A stretch of DNA of 64,000 bases from Kiritimatiellaeota bacterium B1221 (GCA_029269125.1 JARHXX010000002.1:186001-250000), one strand, 5' to 3'. Positions 36,463 to 44,401 are shown, numbered from the stretch's first letter. The notes: generated from the letters alone by a model not told the origin. Made by a program: numbers and translations.

Positions 36463-37698
36463 TTATTTTTCACCCATTTCTTCTTTCGCGGCGGCAGCCA
36501 CGGCCTGGGCGATGAGGGGGGGCACGGTGTAATCCAGAGCCGATGGTAAAATATGATCAGCCGAAAGATTTGTGGTGGCCTCTGCCAATGCGTAGGCCGC
36601 GGCAAGTTTCATGACGGGGGTGATGCGCGGCGCACAGGCATCGAGCGCGCCTCGAAAAATTCCCGGAAAAACCAAGACGTTGTTTACCTGGTTGGGGAAA
36701 TCACTTCGACCGGTGCCGATAACCGCAGCTCCCCCTTTACGGGCTTCGTCCGGGAAAATCTCCGGATTGGGATTTGCCATGGCGAGGATGATGCTGTTGT
36801 CGGCCATACGGGATATGTCTTTTGCTTTCAGTAAATCGCCTTGGCTGACTCCCACAAATACATCAGCACCTTCTATCGCATCGAACACGGATCCGCTCCG
36901 GTTATCGGGATTGGAAAAGGAGAGGAGTGCTTTTTTTGCGGGGGTAAGACCCTCCCGGTTTATGTGGATAATTCCTTGTCGGTCACAGAGGAGCACTTCC
37001 TTTACCGGCGAACATTTTTCAGGGTCCTGCCCCACGCAGCGCAGGAGTTTGGCAATGGCTGTACCCGCCGCCCCTGCACCGTTAATTACCACCCGAAGGT
37101 CCGTGAGATTTTTTCCCACAACTTTGGCTGCATTTATCATGGCGGCGAGCAATACGATGGCGGTTCCGTGTTGGTCGTCGTGAAAAACCGGTATGCCCAG
37201 ATCCTGCAGCCGGTCCTCAATTTCAAAACAGCGGGGAGCTGAAATATCCTCTAGATTGATGCCGCCGAATACAGGGGCAATATTCCGAACGGTTTGAATG
37301 ATATCTTCGGTGTCTTGCGTGTCCAAACAAATGGGGAAGGCGTCGATGCCCGCATACTGTTTGAACAACAGGGATTTCCCTTCCATGACCGGTATCGCGG
37401 CCTGGGGGCCGATGTTGCCCAGACCGAGAACTGCGGATCCGTCAGAGACCACCGCCACGGTGTTATGTTTGATGGTCAAATTCCGGGCCTGATGGGGATT
37501 CTTTGCAATCTCCTCACATGGACGGGCGACTCCCGGGGTGTAAGCGATGGACAGATCATCCAGGTTTTCCACCTTCAGCTTGATAGACGTTCCTATTTTT
37601 CCGCGTAATTGTTCATGTACAATAAGTGATCTTTCACCGTAATCCATTAAAGCCTCTGGGGTTTTGTTGTCGTATTTCAATGCACGTTTGTGCGCCAC
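36463..37698 (-). CDS. Malic enzyme (NAD(P)-dependent, oxaloacetate-decarboxylating type)
   Basis: A 411-residue prokaryotic-length malic enzyme that converts malate to pyruvate, CO2 and NAD(P)H. The malic N-terminal domain has LSIAYTPGVARPCEEI, VSDGSAVLGLGNIGPQAAIPVMEGK and INLEDISAPRCFEIED (metal site). GIPVFHDDQHGTAIVLLAAMINA is the C-terminal domain junction with the metal/active-site D-D-Q-H. VVINGAGAAGTAIAKLL is the nucleotide-binding loop. The phosphotransacetylase extension of MaeB is absent. The product pyruvate is the PFOR substrate. Cofactor preference cannot be told from sequence alone. Confidence 0.93.
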   Translation of the reverse strand: MAHKRALKYDNKTPEALMDYGERSLIVHEQLRGKIGTSIKLKVENLDDLSIAYTPGVARPCEEIAKNPHQARNLTIKHNTVAVVSDGSAVLGLGNIGPQAAIPVMEGKSLLFKQYAGIDAFPICLDTQDTEDIIQTVRNIAPVFGGINLEDISAPRCFEIEDRLQDLGIPVFHDDQHGTAIVLLAAMINAAKVVGKNLTDLRVVINGAGAAGTAIAKLLRCVGQDPEKCSPVKEVLLCDRQGIIHINREGLTPAKKALLSFSNPDNRSGSVFDAIEGADVFVGVSQGDLLKAKDISRMADNSIILAMANPNPEIFPDEARKGGAAVIGTGRSDFPNQVNNVLVFPGIFRGALDACAPRITPVMKLAAAYALAEATTNLSADHILPSALDYTVPPLIAQAVAAAAKEEMGEK

Positions 37699-37756
37699 GG
37701 GCCTTTACAGACGAAAACGGATATTGGAAAGTTAATTCCTATGGAAATAAGTGGAT

Positions 37757-37855
37757 GCGGTACCTGTTGTTTTCAGAGGCTGTGAACGATACTTGTCAGG
37801 CCGGAAGCAGCCGACCCTCTTCACCTGAGTCACCCGATGTATGGCAGGAAAATGC
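37757..37855 (+). ncRNA. ffs: Small bacterial signal recognition particle RNA (4.5S-type)
   Basis: The stretch has the SRP RNA signature: GTCAGG then a GGAA tetraloop then GCAGCC (37795-37812), flanked by complementary arms. The 5' CCTGTTG segment and the 3' CGATGTATGGCAGG segment closely resemble the 4.5S RNA ends (CTGTTGG...GATGTAGCTGGCAGG in E. coli, from memory). The apical hairpin is shorter than the usual GUCAGG-UCC-GGAA-GGA-AGCAGCC form. The 5' and 3' ends are approximate. It lies in the 217-bp gap between malic enzyme and trpD, on the opposite strand to both. Confidence 0.75.
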
Positions 37856-37915
37856 GGGCCAGATAAATTTTGGCCGCACGCATCTGAGTCGCGGTTGGGT
37901 TAAACGGGGGAGGGG

Positions 37916-38932
37916 TTATGCTGTACAGGCTGTGGTAAAAGCAATGAGCTGCGCCAATTTCTGCCCGGCGGCTCCGGAGTCGATCGATTCCGTTGCTTTT
38001 TGGATTCCTTCCGCAAGGCTTTCGGCTTTCCCTCCGGCGTAGATGGCGGCCCCGGCGTTGAGGAGGACGATGTCTCGCTTGGCACCTGTTTCTCCTTGGA
38101 GGATTCTGCGGGTGATGGAGGCATTGGCTTCGGGGTCTCCGCCTTTGAGATCGTCGATTTTGCTTACAGAAAGTCCGAAATCCTGAGGGCTGACTTTGTA
38201 GCTCTCCACCTTCCCGTCTTTCACTTCGCTGATGCTGGTACTGGTGGTGTTGGTGATTTCGTCGAGTCCGTCATCTCCGTGGACCACCAACAAATGAATG
38301 GTGCCCAAGCTGGCAAGCGCATCGGCAACAAGTTTGACCATTTCTTTACTGAAAACACCCAGGACCCCGCGTCGGGTACTGGCAGGATTGCTGATCGGAC
38401 CCAGGACATTGAACAAAGTGCGAATGCCGATTTCGCGTCGGGGACCGATGGCATGTTTCATGGCGGGGTGCAGGGAAGGGGCAAACAAAAAGGCCAGTCC
38501 GATTTCTTTAAGACAGGCGCCCATTTGGTCGGGGGTGATGGCAATGTTGACCCCCAGGGCGGTGAGTACATCGGCGGAGCCACTCATGCTGGAAACATTC
38601 CGGTTTCCATGTTTGGCGACGGGTACGCCAGCGCCTGCGGTGACAAAAGCGGCAGTGGTTGAAATGTTGAAGGTGTTGAGTCCGTCACCTCCGGTGCCGC
38701 AGGTATCGACTGCATCGGGATGAATGGAGGTGACAGGGGTAAAAGCTTCACGCATGGCCTGGGCGGCGCCTGCGACAATTTCGGGCGTTTCGCCCCGCAA
38801 CCGGAGGGCGGTGAGAAAGGCGGCGATTTGCGCGGGGGTCGCTTCGCCCTTCATGATAGTGGTGAGCGCTTCGTGGGCGTCCTGCTGGCTGAGGTCGCGT
38901 CCTTCGATGAGATGTTGGATAAATTGTTTCAT
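37916..38932 (-). CDS. trpD: Anthranilate phosphoribosyltransferase
   Basis: TrpD joins anthranilate and PRPP in the second step of tryptophan synthesis. The 338-residue protein has the family layout: an N-terminal helical domain, the PRPP-binding glycine loop DTCGTGGDGLNTFNISTTAAFV, the KHGNRNVSSMSGSADVLTALG anthranilate/PRPP loop, and RTLFNVLGPISNPAS. The VVHGDDGLDEITNTTST segment with metal-coordinating D/E is also present. No other trp genes are adjacent; the pathway must be scattered. It is encoded on the minus strand after a T/A-rich repeat-like gap. Confidence 0.95.
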   Translation of the reverse strand: MKQFIQHLIEGRDLSQQDAHEALTTIMKGEATPAQIAAFLTALRLRGETPEIVAGAAQAMREAFTPVTSIHPDAVDTCGTGGDGLNTFNISTTAAFVTAGAGVPVAKHGNRNVSSMSGSADVLTALGVNIAITPDQMGACLKEIGLAFLFAPSLHPAMKHAIGPRREIGIRTLFNVLGPISNPASTRRGVLGVFSKEMVKLVADALASLGTIHLLVVHGDDGLDEITNTTSTSISEVKDGKVESYKVSPQDFGLSVSKIDDLKGGDPEANASITRRILQGETGAKRDIVLLNAGAAIYAGGKAESLAEGIQKATESIDSGAAGQKLAQLIAFTTACTA

Positions 38933-38945
38933 GGGGGGGATTTGG

Positions 38946-39000
38946 GGAATTTGAAATTTCAGATTTCAGATTTGCGATCTTCGATTTGATATTTCATCTT
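38946..39000. repeat. A/T-rich degenerate repeat (AAATTTCAGAT-type units)
   Basis: Between the dGTPase-like and trpD genes lies a low-complexity stretch made of overlapping units such as AAATTTCAGATTTCAGATTT and GATCTTCGATTTGATATTTC. The 11-mer AAATTTCAGAT (38954-38964) recurs exactly at 47303-47313 in another intergenic spot. This looks like a dispersed intergenic repeat rather than coding sequence. Confidence 0.55.
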
Positions 39001-39013
39001 TGAAAGATGGGGG

Positions 39014-40156
39014 TTAAGTGAGATGATATTTCTGGCATTCTTCAAAAGCGTACCGGTCGGTGCAACCCGCGACATAATCGCAAACTGTACGGTGAAGTCC
39101 TTCGGATTCCAGACGTTTTTTGGCTTTTTCTCCCAAGTCATCGGGATGTTCCAGGTAATGTTCAAAGAGTCGTGTCATCAGGCGGACCGCATCATCTCCG
39201 GCGCTGGCCACTTCAGGATGAAAATACATTTTTTCAAACAGGAAGCTCCGATAAGGTTTGAGAAGCTTTTTGAATTCGGGGCTGAAGGCGACCAGGCGGT
39301 CAGGGGCGTTCATGACATCATGAACAGATTGAGGTCTCCAGTCGTTCAACAATTGTTCCGATCGAACCAGTACATCTTCCACCTGCAGGGTGAACATCAT
39401 ACGGACGGTGCTGTATCGTAACCGGTTGGGCGGGGTGTTGGGATAGAGCTCGTTGACCCGTTCTTCGGCCATACGCCAGAGTTCGATTTCACGGAGTTGA
39501 TCGAGGGTGATGAGTCCGGCGTCTAAACCGTCTTCCGCATCATGGGCGTGGTAGGAAATGTCATCCGCCACATCCGCAATTTGGCCTTCGACCATTTGCC
39601 AGGGGCCGATGGGAAATCCGTCCAATTGGGCACCGGGTTCGCGACTGAGATGCTTGCAAAGTCCGGACCGGACTTCCCAGGTCAAATTCAACCCGTTAAA
39701 TTCGGGGTAGGTTTCTTCGAGTTCCTCAACCCAACGGAGGCTCTGAATGTTGTGATCAAATCCGCCATGATCCGCCATTAACTTGTCGAGAGCACGTTCA
39801 CCACTGTGTCCGAAAGGACTGTGGCCGATGTCGTGGGCGAGGGAGATGGCGGCGGAGAGGTCTTCGTTGACCCTAAGGGCGCGGGCGAGGGTGCGGGCGA
39901 CCTGGGTCATTTCCATGGTGTGGGTGAGGCGGGTGCGATAATGGTCCTGGGTGCCGATCACAAACACTTGGGTTTTGTATTCGAGGCGGCGGAAACAGCG
40001 GCTGTTTACAATCCGGTCACAGTCGCGCTGGAAATCGGCGCGGCGTGAGGCTTTGCTTTCAGAAAATTTACGCCCCCGTGATTCCGCGCTGAAGGCGGCG
40101 TAAGAGGATAGCGTTTGTTTTTCCAGATTTTCTCGGTCGGCACGTGATTCTATCAT
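39014..40156 (-). CDS. Deoxyguanosinetriphosphate triphosphohydrolase-like HD-domain protein
   Basis: A 380-residue HD-superfamily hydrolase, family dNTP triphosphohydrolase type 2, which removes tripolyphosphate from dNTPs. The N terminus RNRC-like CFRRLEYKTQVFVIGTQDHYRTRLTHTMEMTQVARTLAR holds the first H of the HD metal site. SLAHDIGHSPFGHSGERAL has the H-D pair, and the middle VADVADDISYHAHDAEDGLDAGLI contains the last metal aspartate. It may control dNTP pools, which would complement thyA/folA. It starts with an ATGA overlap with a small upstream frame. Confidence 0.9.
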   Translation of the reverse strand: MIESRADRENLEKQTLSSYAAFSAESRGRKFSESKASRRADFQRDCDRIVNSRCFRRLEYKTQVFVIGTQDHYRTRLTHTMEMTQVARTLARALRVNEDLSAAISLAHDIGHSPFGHSGERALDKLMADHGGFDHNIQSLRWVEELEETYPEFNGLNLTWEVRSGLCKHLSREPGAQLDGFPIGPWQMVEGQIADVADDISYHAHDAEDGLDAGLITLDQLREIELWRMAEERVNELYPNTPPNRLRYSTVRMMFTLQVEDVLVRSEQLLNDWRPQSVHDVMNAPDRLVAFSPEFKKLLKPYRSFLFEKMYFHPEVASAGDDAVRLMTRLFEHYLEHPDDLGEKAKKRLESEGLHRTVCDYVAGCTDRYAFEECQKYHLT

Positions 40157-40308
40157 GGGGTTTCTTTAACGGAAAGGGGGAGCAGGGTCAGGTAAATAAT
40201 GGCGAATTGCGGATAAATGATGCCGGAGAATGAAAGGAGTGCAAGGTCGATGGATGTCATTTTTTGGTTCCCCGTGTCTTCCAGGATCAATTCGCCATCC
40301 TCCATCAT
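40153..40308 (-). CDS. Possible small protein upstream of the dGTPase-like gene
   Basis: A 51-residue frame from the ATG at 40308. An acidic N terminus (MMEDGELILEDTGNQ) is followed by a hydrophobic stretch near residues 27-46 (IIYPQFAIIYLTLLPLSV), suggesting a tiny membrane-associated protein. An AAGG is located 8 bases before the start, and the stop overlaps the dGTPase ATG in an ATGA junction, which argues for a real coupled gene. It is short, has no recognised family, and lies on the strand opposite to lptC, so it stays uncertain. Confidence 0.35.
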   Translation of the reverse strand: MMEDGELILEDTGNQKMTSIDLALLSFSGIIYPQFAIIYLTLLPLSVKETP

Positions 40309-40350
40309 TTTTGCCTTGGACAAACTCAAAAGCGGTGTTAGATTCAACGT

Positions 40351-40821
40351 ATGTTACAGATTCGTTTTCTCTCCCGTATCCAATGTTGCGGGATTCGGGG
40401 TTTTATTACAGGGATGCTTTTATTAAGCGCGGTTCGCTTGGGGGCGCAAACCGATGTGGGTAAATTTAAGGTGCCGGACATTGATGAGAACGGGGTGATG
40501 GTTTCACTGATGACGGGTGAAAGCGCCAGAATGTATCCCCAAAAGCCCATGGAAATTACCCGGTTGACCATGGAGTTTTATGAAGAGGATGGGGAAACCG
40601 TAAAGTTGAAAATCACGTCTCCATTTTGTAATTATGATTCGAGAACCAATTCGGCCACTTCTGAAGAAAAAGTTAAAATTGAGGGGCCGCAATATACCAT
40701 TACCGGTGAAGGGTATGTTTTTGAAGCCACTTACAGCCGTTTGGAGATTCAAAACAATGTCAAAGTGCTCTTGAAAAATCTTAATTTAAAAACAGCCCAT
40801 TCTGGAAAAGTAACCCCATGA
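40351..40821 (+). CDS. lptC: LptC-like periplasmic LPS-export protein
   Basis: A 156-residue exported protein. The first ~33 residues form a signal or anchor segment (GFITGMLLLSAVRLGA). The rest is a beta-jellyroll-like sequence: ENGVMVSLMTGESARMYPQKPMEITRLTMEFYEEDGETVKLKITSPFCNYDSRTNSATSEEKVKIEG. That includes an S-P-x-C-x-Y-D-x-x-T-N-x-A-x-S motif typical of LptC/LptA-like folds. It overlaps the lptA gene by 4 bp and the order lptC-lptA-lptB is conserved. LptC links the inner-membrane ABC complex to LptA in lipopolysaccharide transport. Family assignment rests on context plus fold pattern. Confidence 0.68.
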   Translation: MLQIRFLSRIQCCGIRGFITGMLLLSAVRLGAQTDVGKFKVPDIDENGVMVSLMTGESARMYPQKPMEITRLTMEFYEEDGETVKLKITSPFCNYDSRTNSATSEEKVKIEGPQYTITGEGYVFEATYSRLEIQNNVKVLLKNLNLKTAHSGKVTP

Positions 40822-41297
40822 AAAAGACCTCGATTTATTTTATTTCTGCTTGTCTTGTGATGAGCTCTCTTTTGCAAATGCCGTTAAGAGCGCAAGCGGC
40901 CAAAGCGGTGGAAGAACGGATTACCGAAATTACCAGTGACAAGCTGTTCTTTGATTACGAAGGAAAGAAAGCGATTTTCACCGGGAACGTGGTCGTAACA
41001 GATCCGGATCTGCAACTGACCGGTGATAAGCTGGTTGTGACCATGACTGCGGATGATGAAATTGAAAAATTGGAGGCGGAAGGGAATGTGGAAATTAAAA
41101 TGGAAGGCTTGCACAGTCGCTCGGGGAAGGCTGAATATTTGCTGACAGAAAGTAAAGTGATCTTAACCGAAGGGCCTCAGGTCTCCCGTGAAGGGTCCGT
41201 GATGACCGCGGATAAGGTGATATACTGGCGTTTGGAGAATCGAATGGAGACTGTGGGGAAAACCCGGGTCATTATGTTTTCTGAGGGGAAACAATGA
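40818..41297 (+). CDS. lptA: LptA/OstA-family periplasmic LPS transport protein
   Basis: A 159-residue OstA-like protein with signal peptide (MKKTSIYFISACLVMSSLLQMPLRAQA). The mature part is a slit jellyroll with repeated strands: ITSDKLFFDYEGKKAIFTGNVVVTDPDLQLTGDKLVVTM, IEKLEAEGNVEIKMEGLHSRSGKAEYLLTESKVILTEGP, and VMTADKVIYW. LptA bridges the inner and outer membrane in LPS transport. It is translationally coupled to lptC upstream and lptB downstream by 4-bp overlaps. Confidence 0.9.
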   Translation: MKKTSIYFISACLVMSSLLQMPLRAQAAKAVEERITEITSDKLFFDYEGKKAIFTGNVVVTDPDLQLTGDKLVVTMTADDEIEKLEAEGNVEIKMEGLHSRSGKAEYLLTESKVILTEGPQVSREGSVMTADKVIYWRLENRMETVGKTRVIMFSEGKQ

Positions 41298-42079
41298 GTT
41301 TAGGTGTACAGGAACAAGGGGGGCGTCCGCAAGTCGCCCCTGCAAAAGGTTCAGTATCTCCAGTGATCCGCACGGAAGGGCTGGTCAAGATTTACAATGG
41401 CAAGCGGGTGGTCAACAAGGTGGATATCAATGTGAACCGTCATGAAATTGTGGGGTTGCTGGGAGCCAATGGCGCGGGGAAAACCACTTCGTTTTACATG
41501 ATTACCGGTTTGATTCAGCCTAATGAAGGCAATGTGTATTTTGATGATACGGAAATCACCAAGATGCCGATGTTTGAGCGTGCGAGACTGGGAATGGGCT
41601 ATTTGGCCCAAGAGCCTTCTATTTTCCGCCGTTTGACGGTGGAAGACAATATTAAAGCGATTTTGGAAACACTGCCTTTAAGTCGCGGGGCTCAAAAAGA
41701 ACGTTTGAAAAAACTCCTGGATGATTTGAAGATCACCAAACTTTCCAATCAAAAGGCATTTACTTTGAGTGGAGGGGAGCGGCGGCGTTTAGAAATTGCC
41801 CGGGCCCTGGTCACAGAACCTGCCGTTTTGTTGCTTGACGAACCCTTCAGTGGGGTCGATCCTAAATCAGTGAACGACGTACAGGAAATCATTCTGGAGC
41901 TCAAAGAGCGGGGATTGGGCGTGTTGATTACCGACCACAATGTCCGCGAGACGCTGACCGTCACAGATCGGTCTTATATTATTTTTGAAGGGAAAGTTCT
42001 GCGGGAAGGATCCCGGGACTTTCTCATTAATGACCCCGTGAGCCGCGATCTGTATTTAGGAGAGCGGTTCTCGATGTAA
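41294..42079 (+). CDS. lptB: LPS export ABC transporter ATP-binding protein LptB
   Basis: The 261-residue ATPase powers LPS extraction together with LptF/LptG. After a ~20-residue extra N terminus come Walker A GANGAGKTTSFYMITGL, the Q-loop LAQEPSIFRRLTVEDNI, the ABC signature LSGGERRRLEIARAL, Walker B VLLLDEPFSGVDP and the switch histidine ITDHNVRETL. ITDHNVRETL and DRSYIIFEGKVL are the LptB family signature at the C terminus. The next gene is hpf; the rpoN gene found between lptB and hpf in proteobacteria is missing here. Confidence 0.96.
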   Translation: MSLGVQEQGGRPQVAPAKGSVSPVIRTEGLVKIYNGKRVVNKVDINVNRHEIVGLLGANGAGKTTSFYMITGLIQPNEGNVYFDDTEITKMPMFERARLGMGYLAQEPSIFRRLTVEDNIKAILETLPLSRGAQKERLKKLLDDLKITKLSNQKAFTLSGGERRRLEIARALVTEPAVLLLDEPFSGVDPKSVNDVQEIILELKERGLGVLITDHNVRETLTVTDRSYIIFEGKVLREGSRDFLINDPVSRDLYLGERFSM

Positions 42080-42105
42080 CGAAACCAAAAAACCGAGGAT
42101 GAAAG

Positions 42106-42441
42106 ATGAACATCACTGTTACTTGCAGACACATGGAAACGAGTACCGCTTTGCGTGAACACGCAACCAGCCGTATTGAGGAATCGTTGGGAGAATTCCC
42201 GAGGGTGGAAGATGTGCATGTGATTCTCGATGTGCAACGCAAAATTAACCATGTCGCGGAAGTGATCGTGAAAGCACGTAACCATGTTCATGCTGAAGCC
42301 ACTGAAACCACTTCGGATATGTATGCCAGTGTGGATGCGGCTGTGGACAAGGTGCACCGTCAGTTGCGCAAGTTCCGTGACAAGGCGCAGGACCATAAGC
42401 ATATTGTGGGACTGGGTGAAGCCGAAGCCGGCATGAGCTAA
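42106..42441 (+). CDS. hpf: Ribosome hibernation-promoting factor
   Basis: An 111-residue short HPF/RaiA (PF02482) protein that binds the 30S decoding region and helps inactive ribosome storage. MNITVTCRHMETSTALREHATSRIEESLGEFPRVEDVHVIL is the family N terminus, and AEVIVKARNHVHAEATETTSDMYASVDAAVDKVHRQLRKF is the conserved beta-alpha-alpha part. It lacks the extra C-terminal dimerisation domain of long HPFs. GAGGA precedes the start. It overlaps the hprK ATG by 1 bp, so it is translationally coupled. Confidence 0.93.
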   Translation: MNITVTCRHMETSTALREHATSRIEESLGEFPRVEDVHVILDVQRKINHVAEVIVKARNHVHAEATETTSDMYASVDAAVDKVHRQLRKFRDKAQDHKHIVGLGEAEAGMS

Positions 42442-43409
42442 TGAGTAACGCGGCCGCTCCGGTTACGGTTGGCAGTTTCTATGAACATGCCTCTCCCTTG
42501 ATGCAACTTTCGTTGCTGTCAGGGGCTGAGTACATGAACAGGGTAATCCCTGAAGAAGCCATAAATCGTCCGGGGCTGGCTTTAGCTGATTTTTTTCAGT
42601 ATTTTGCTGAAAAACGCATACAGGTTTTCGGCTTGGCCGAAATGAGTTACCTGAAGTCCCTGGAAGGGGCTGAGCGGGAGAAGCGGCTGGAAAATCTGTT
42701 TAGACAGCCTATTCCCTGTATCATTCTGACCCGTAACCGGAATATGATTCCGGAAATGAAGCGGATGTCGGAAAAATATAAAATTCCCATCCTGCGATCC
42801 CCCCTGATTACCAACCGGTTTATTAACCTAGCCACGGTGACGATGGAACATCTAGTGGCTCCGCAGATAAAATTTGTGGGAACCATGATGGATGTGATGG
42901 GCATTGGCGTTTTAATTGAAGGCCCGCCGGGAATAGGGAAAAGTGAAGCTGCGCTGGGATTAATTGAGCGGGGATTCAGTTTGGTGGCTGATGATTTAAC
43001 GGTTATTCATCGTGATTCCCATTCCAGATTGATTTGTGCATCCAGTGAATTGACCCGTTATCACATGGAAATCAGAGGCTTGGGAATTATTCATGTTCCC
43101 AGTATTTTCGGCATGGCTTCGGTCAGCCTGGAAAAGCGGCTGGATATGATTGTTTCCCTTTACCCGGTGGATCCAACCAAAGAAGGGGACCGCTCCGGTC
43201 TCGATAAAAAATTTCGCAAAATTCTTGACATAGATGTGTCGCTTGTAGAGTTACCCGTCGCTCCCGGCAGGGATATGGCGGGTGTCATTGAGGTTGCAGC
43301 TATGAATCAAAAACTTTCGTATTTGGGGCATGATGCAGCCAAAGAATTTGATCAAAATCTCATCAGAACCCTGCAGAAACGACGGGCGGTCCGTCTGTCG
43401 ACCATATAA
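42441..43409 (+). CDS. hprK: HPr kinase/phosphorylase
   Basis: HprK phosphorylates (with ATP) or dephosphorylates the regulatory serine of HPr, tying carbon status to regulation. The 322-residue protein has an N-terminal domain of ~130 residues, then Walker A GPPGIGKSEAALG (residues 161 on), SLVADDLTVI, and the family signature HMEIRGLGIIHVPSIFG. The active-site K-rich C-terminal region GRDMAGVIEVAAMNQKL is also present. It lies directly before ptsH (HPr), its substrate, separated by 12 bp. No enzyme I or EII genes are nearby. Confidence 0.96.
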   Translation: MSNAAAPVTVGSFYEHASPLMQLSLLSGAEYMNRVIPEEAINRPGLALADFFQYFAEKRIQVFGLAEMSYLKSLEGAEREKRLENLFRQPIPCIILTRNRNMIPEMKRMSEKYKIPILRSPLITNRFINLATVTMEHLVAPQIKFVGTMMDVMGIGVLIEGPPGIGKSEAALGLIERGFSLVADDLTVIHRDSHSRLICASSELTRYHMEIRGLGIIHVPSIFGMASVSLEKRLDMIVSLYPVDPTKEGDRSGLDKKFRKILDIDVSLVELPVAPGRDMAGVIEVAAMNQKLSYLGHDAAKEFDQNLIRTLQKRRAVRLSTI

Positions 43410-43421
43410 AAGGTTACTCTC

Positions 43422-43697
43422 ATGTCCACGCAAACCCATAGCAAAGAATTTACCATCCTGAATGAATACGGACTACACGCCCGCCCGGCTGCGCTGTTCG
43501 TAAAATGTGCCAGCGAGTATGATGCGTCGGTCATGGTGGAAAAAGATGGCATGAAGGTGTCCGGGAAAAGTATTATGGGCTTGTTAACCTTGGAAGGGCA
43601 TGAGGGGTCCACGCTTTTGGTGGAGACAAGTGGTGAACAGGCGGAAGAAGTCATGGCGGCTTTGACGGCACTGATTGAATCGAATTTCGGGGAATAG
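43422..43697 (+). CDS. ptsH: Phosphocarrier protein HPr
   Basis: A 91-residue HPr-like protein. GLHARPAALFVK contains the phosphorylatable His (equivalent to His15), and GKSIMGLLTLEG contains the regulatory Ser (Ser46-like) used by HprK. The adjacent hprK gene supports the regulatory role. As no EI or EII components are visible, it may serve mainly as a regulatory phosphoprotein (Npr-like), as in other bacteria with incomplete PTS. Terminal part LETSGEQAEEVMAALTALIES fits the last helix. Confidence 0.93.
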   Translation: MSTQTHSKEFTILNEYGLHARPAALFVKCASEYDASVMVEKDGMKVSGKSIMGLLTLEGHEGSTLLVETSGEQAEEVMAALTALIESNFGE

Positions 43698-44017
43698 AGA
43701 AGCGGGGAAAGATTCAGGGTTGCTTCTGTTCTTAAAGGAGAGGGATGTGACTGACCGGTCGGAACTGACCGATTGCGAAATCGGACCCTCGATTTTGAAT
43801 CAGGTTCATCCTTGGGTGCTAAGCTTCAAACGCAGACCTTATATTTTTTTAACGGTTTTCTTTTCACTTGGTCATTGCTTTCCCTGCTAGAAGCGATAAC
43901 TATTTCTATATCCTATGAGAAATCTTATATCTCACTGGTTCAGTTTTTTCCCTTCTTGTGGCATCGAGGGAATGGCTGATGTAAAAGATCGATGATGCCT
44001 TTGGAACAACCTAAGAG
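43698..44017. other. 320-bp leader region before the RRM protein gene, with a structured RNA-like element
   Basis: No gene is supported here. At 43740-43790 a GAGGG / CCCTC pair (43740-43744 and 43786-43790) encloses a 6-bp stem CCGATT / AATCGG with a GCGA (GNRA) tetraloop at 43769-43784. An alternative GGTC / GACC hairpin (43757-43770) also fits and would compete with it. Downstream sequence is T-rich up to the ATG at 44018. The element could be an RNA structure in the HPr 3' end or in a long RRM leader; both are inferences. Confidence 0.45.
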
Positions 44018-44395
44018 ATGATTAATATATACGTGGGCAACTTGCCCTACTCCATGACTGATGGAGAACTTGAAGATCTGTTCACCGAATTCGGTGCAGT
44101 TCAATCCGCAAAAGTGATTTTTGACCGTGATACCCAGCGCTCCAAAGGCTTTGGTTTCGTGGAAATGGAAGACAATGAAGCTGGACAGAATGCGATTGAC
44201 CAAATGAATGACCAGCCGGTTGAAGGACGCCCCTTGCGCGTCAACGAAGCACGCCCGCGTGAAGAACGTGGTGGCGGCGGTGGATTCGGCGGCGGACGTG
44301 GCGGTGGCGGCGGTGGATTCCGTGGCGGTGATCGTCGCGGAGGCGCTGGCGGCGGCCGTGGCGGTGATCGTCGTGGCGGCGGAAGCTTCCGCTAA
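44018..44395 (+). CDS. RRM-family RNA-binding protein with Gly/Arg-rich tail
   Basis: A 125-residue cytoplasmic RNA-binding protein. Residues 1-82 are one RRM with RNP2 (IYVGNLPY) and RNP1 (RSKGFGFVEM). Residues 88-125 are a disordered Gly/Arg tail (repeats of GGGGFGGGRGG and GDRRGG). Such proteins are common in cyanobacteria and PVC bacteria, and are often cold-induced RNA chaperones. A strong terminator follows. The start was chosen at MINIYVGN, which begins the first beta strand; no clear SD is present. Confidence 0.93.
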   Translation: MINIYVGNLPYSMTDGELEDLFTEFGAVQSAKVIFDRDTQRSKGFGFVEMEDNEAGQNAIDQMNDQPVEGRPLRVNEARPREERGGGGGFGGGRGGGGGGFRGGDRRGGAGGGRGGDRRGGGSFR

Positions 44396-44401
44396 TCCCG
44401 C

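Noticed and set aside
36285..36605. Overlapping short frames between the malic enzyme and the XRE regulator
   Set aside because: Pro/Arg/Trp-rich on both strands and overlapping the malic enzyme C terminus.
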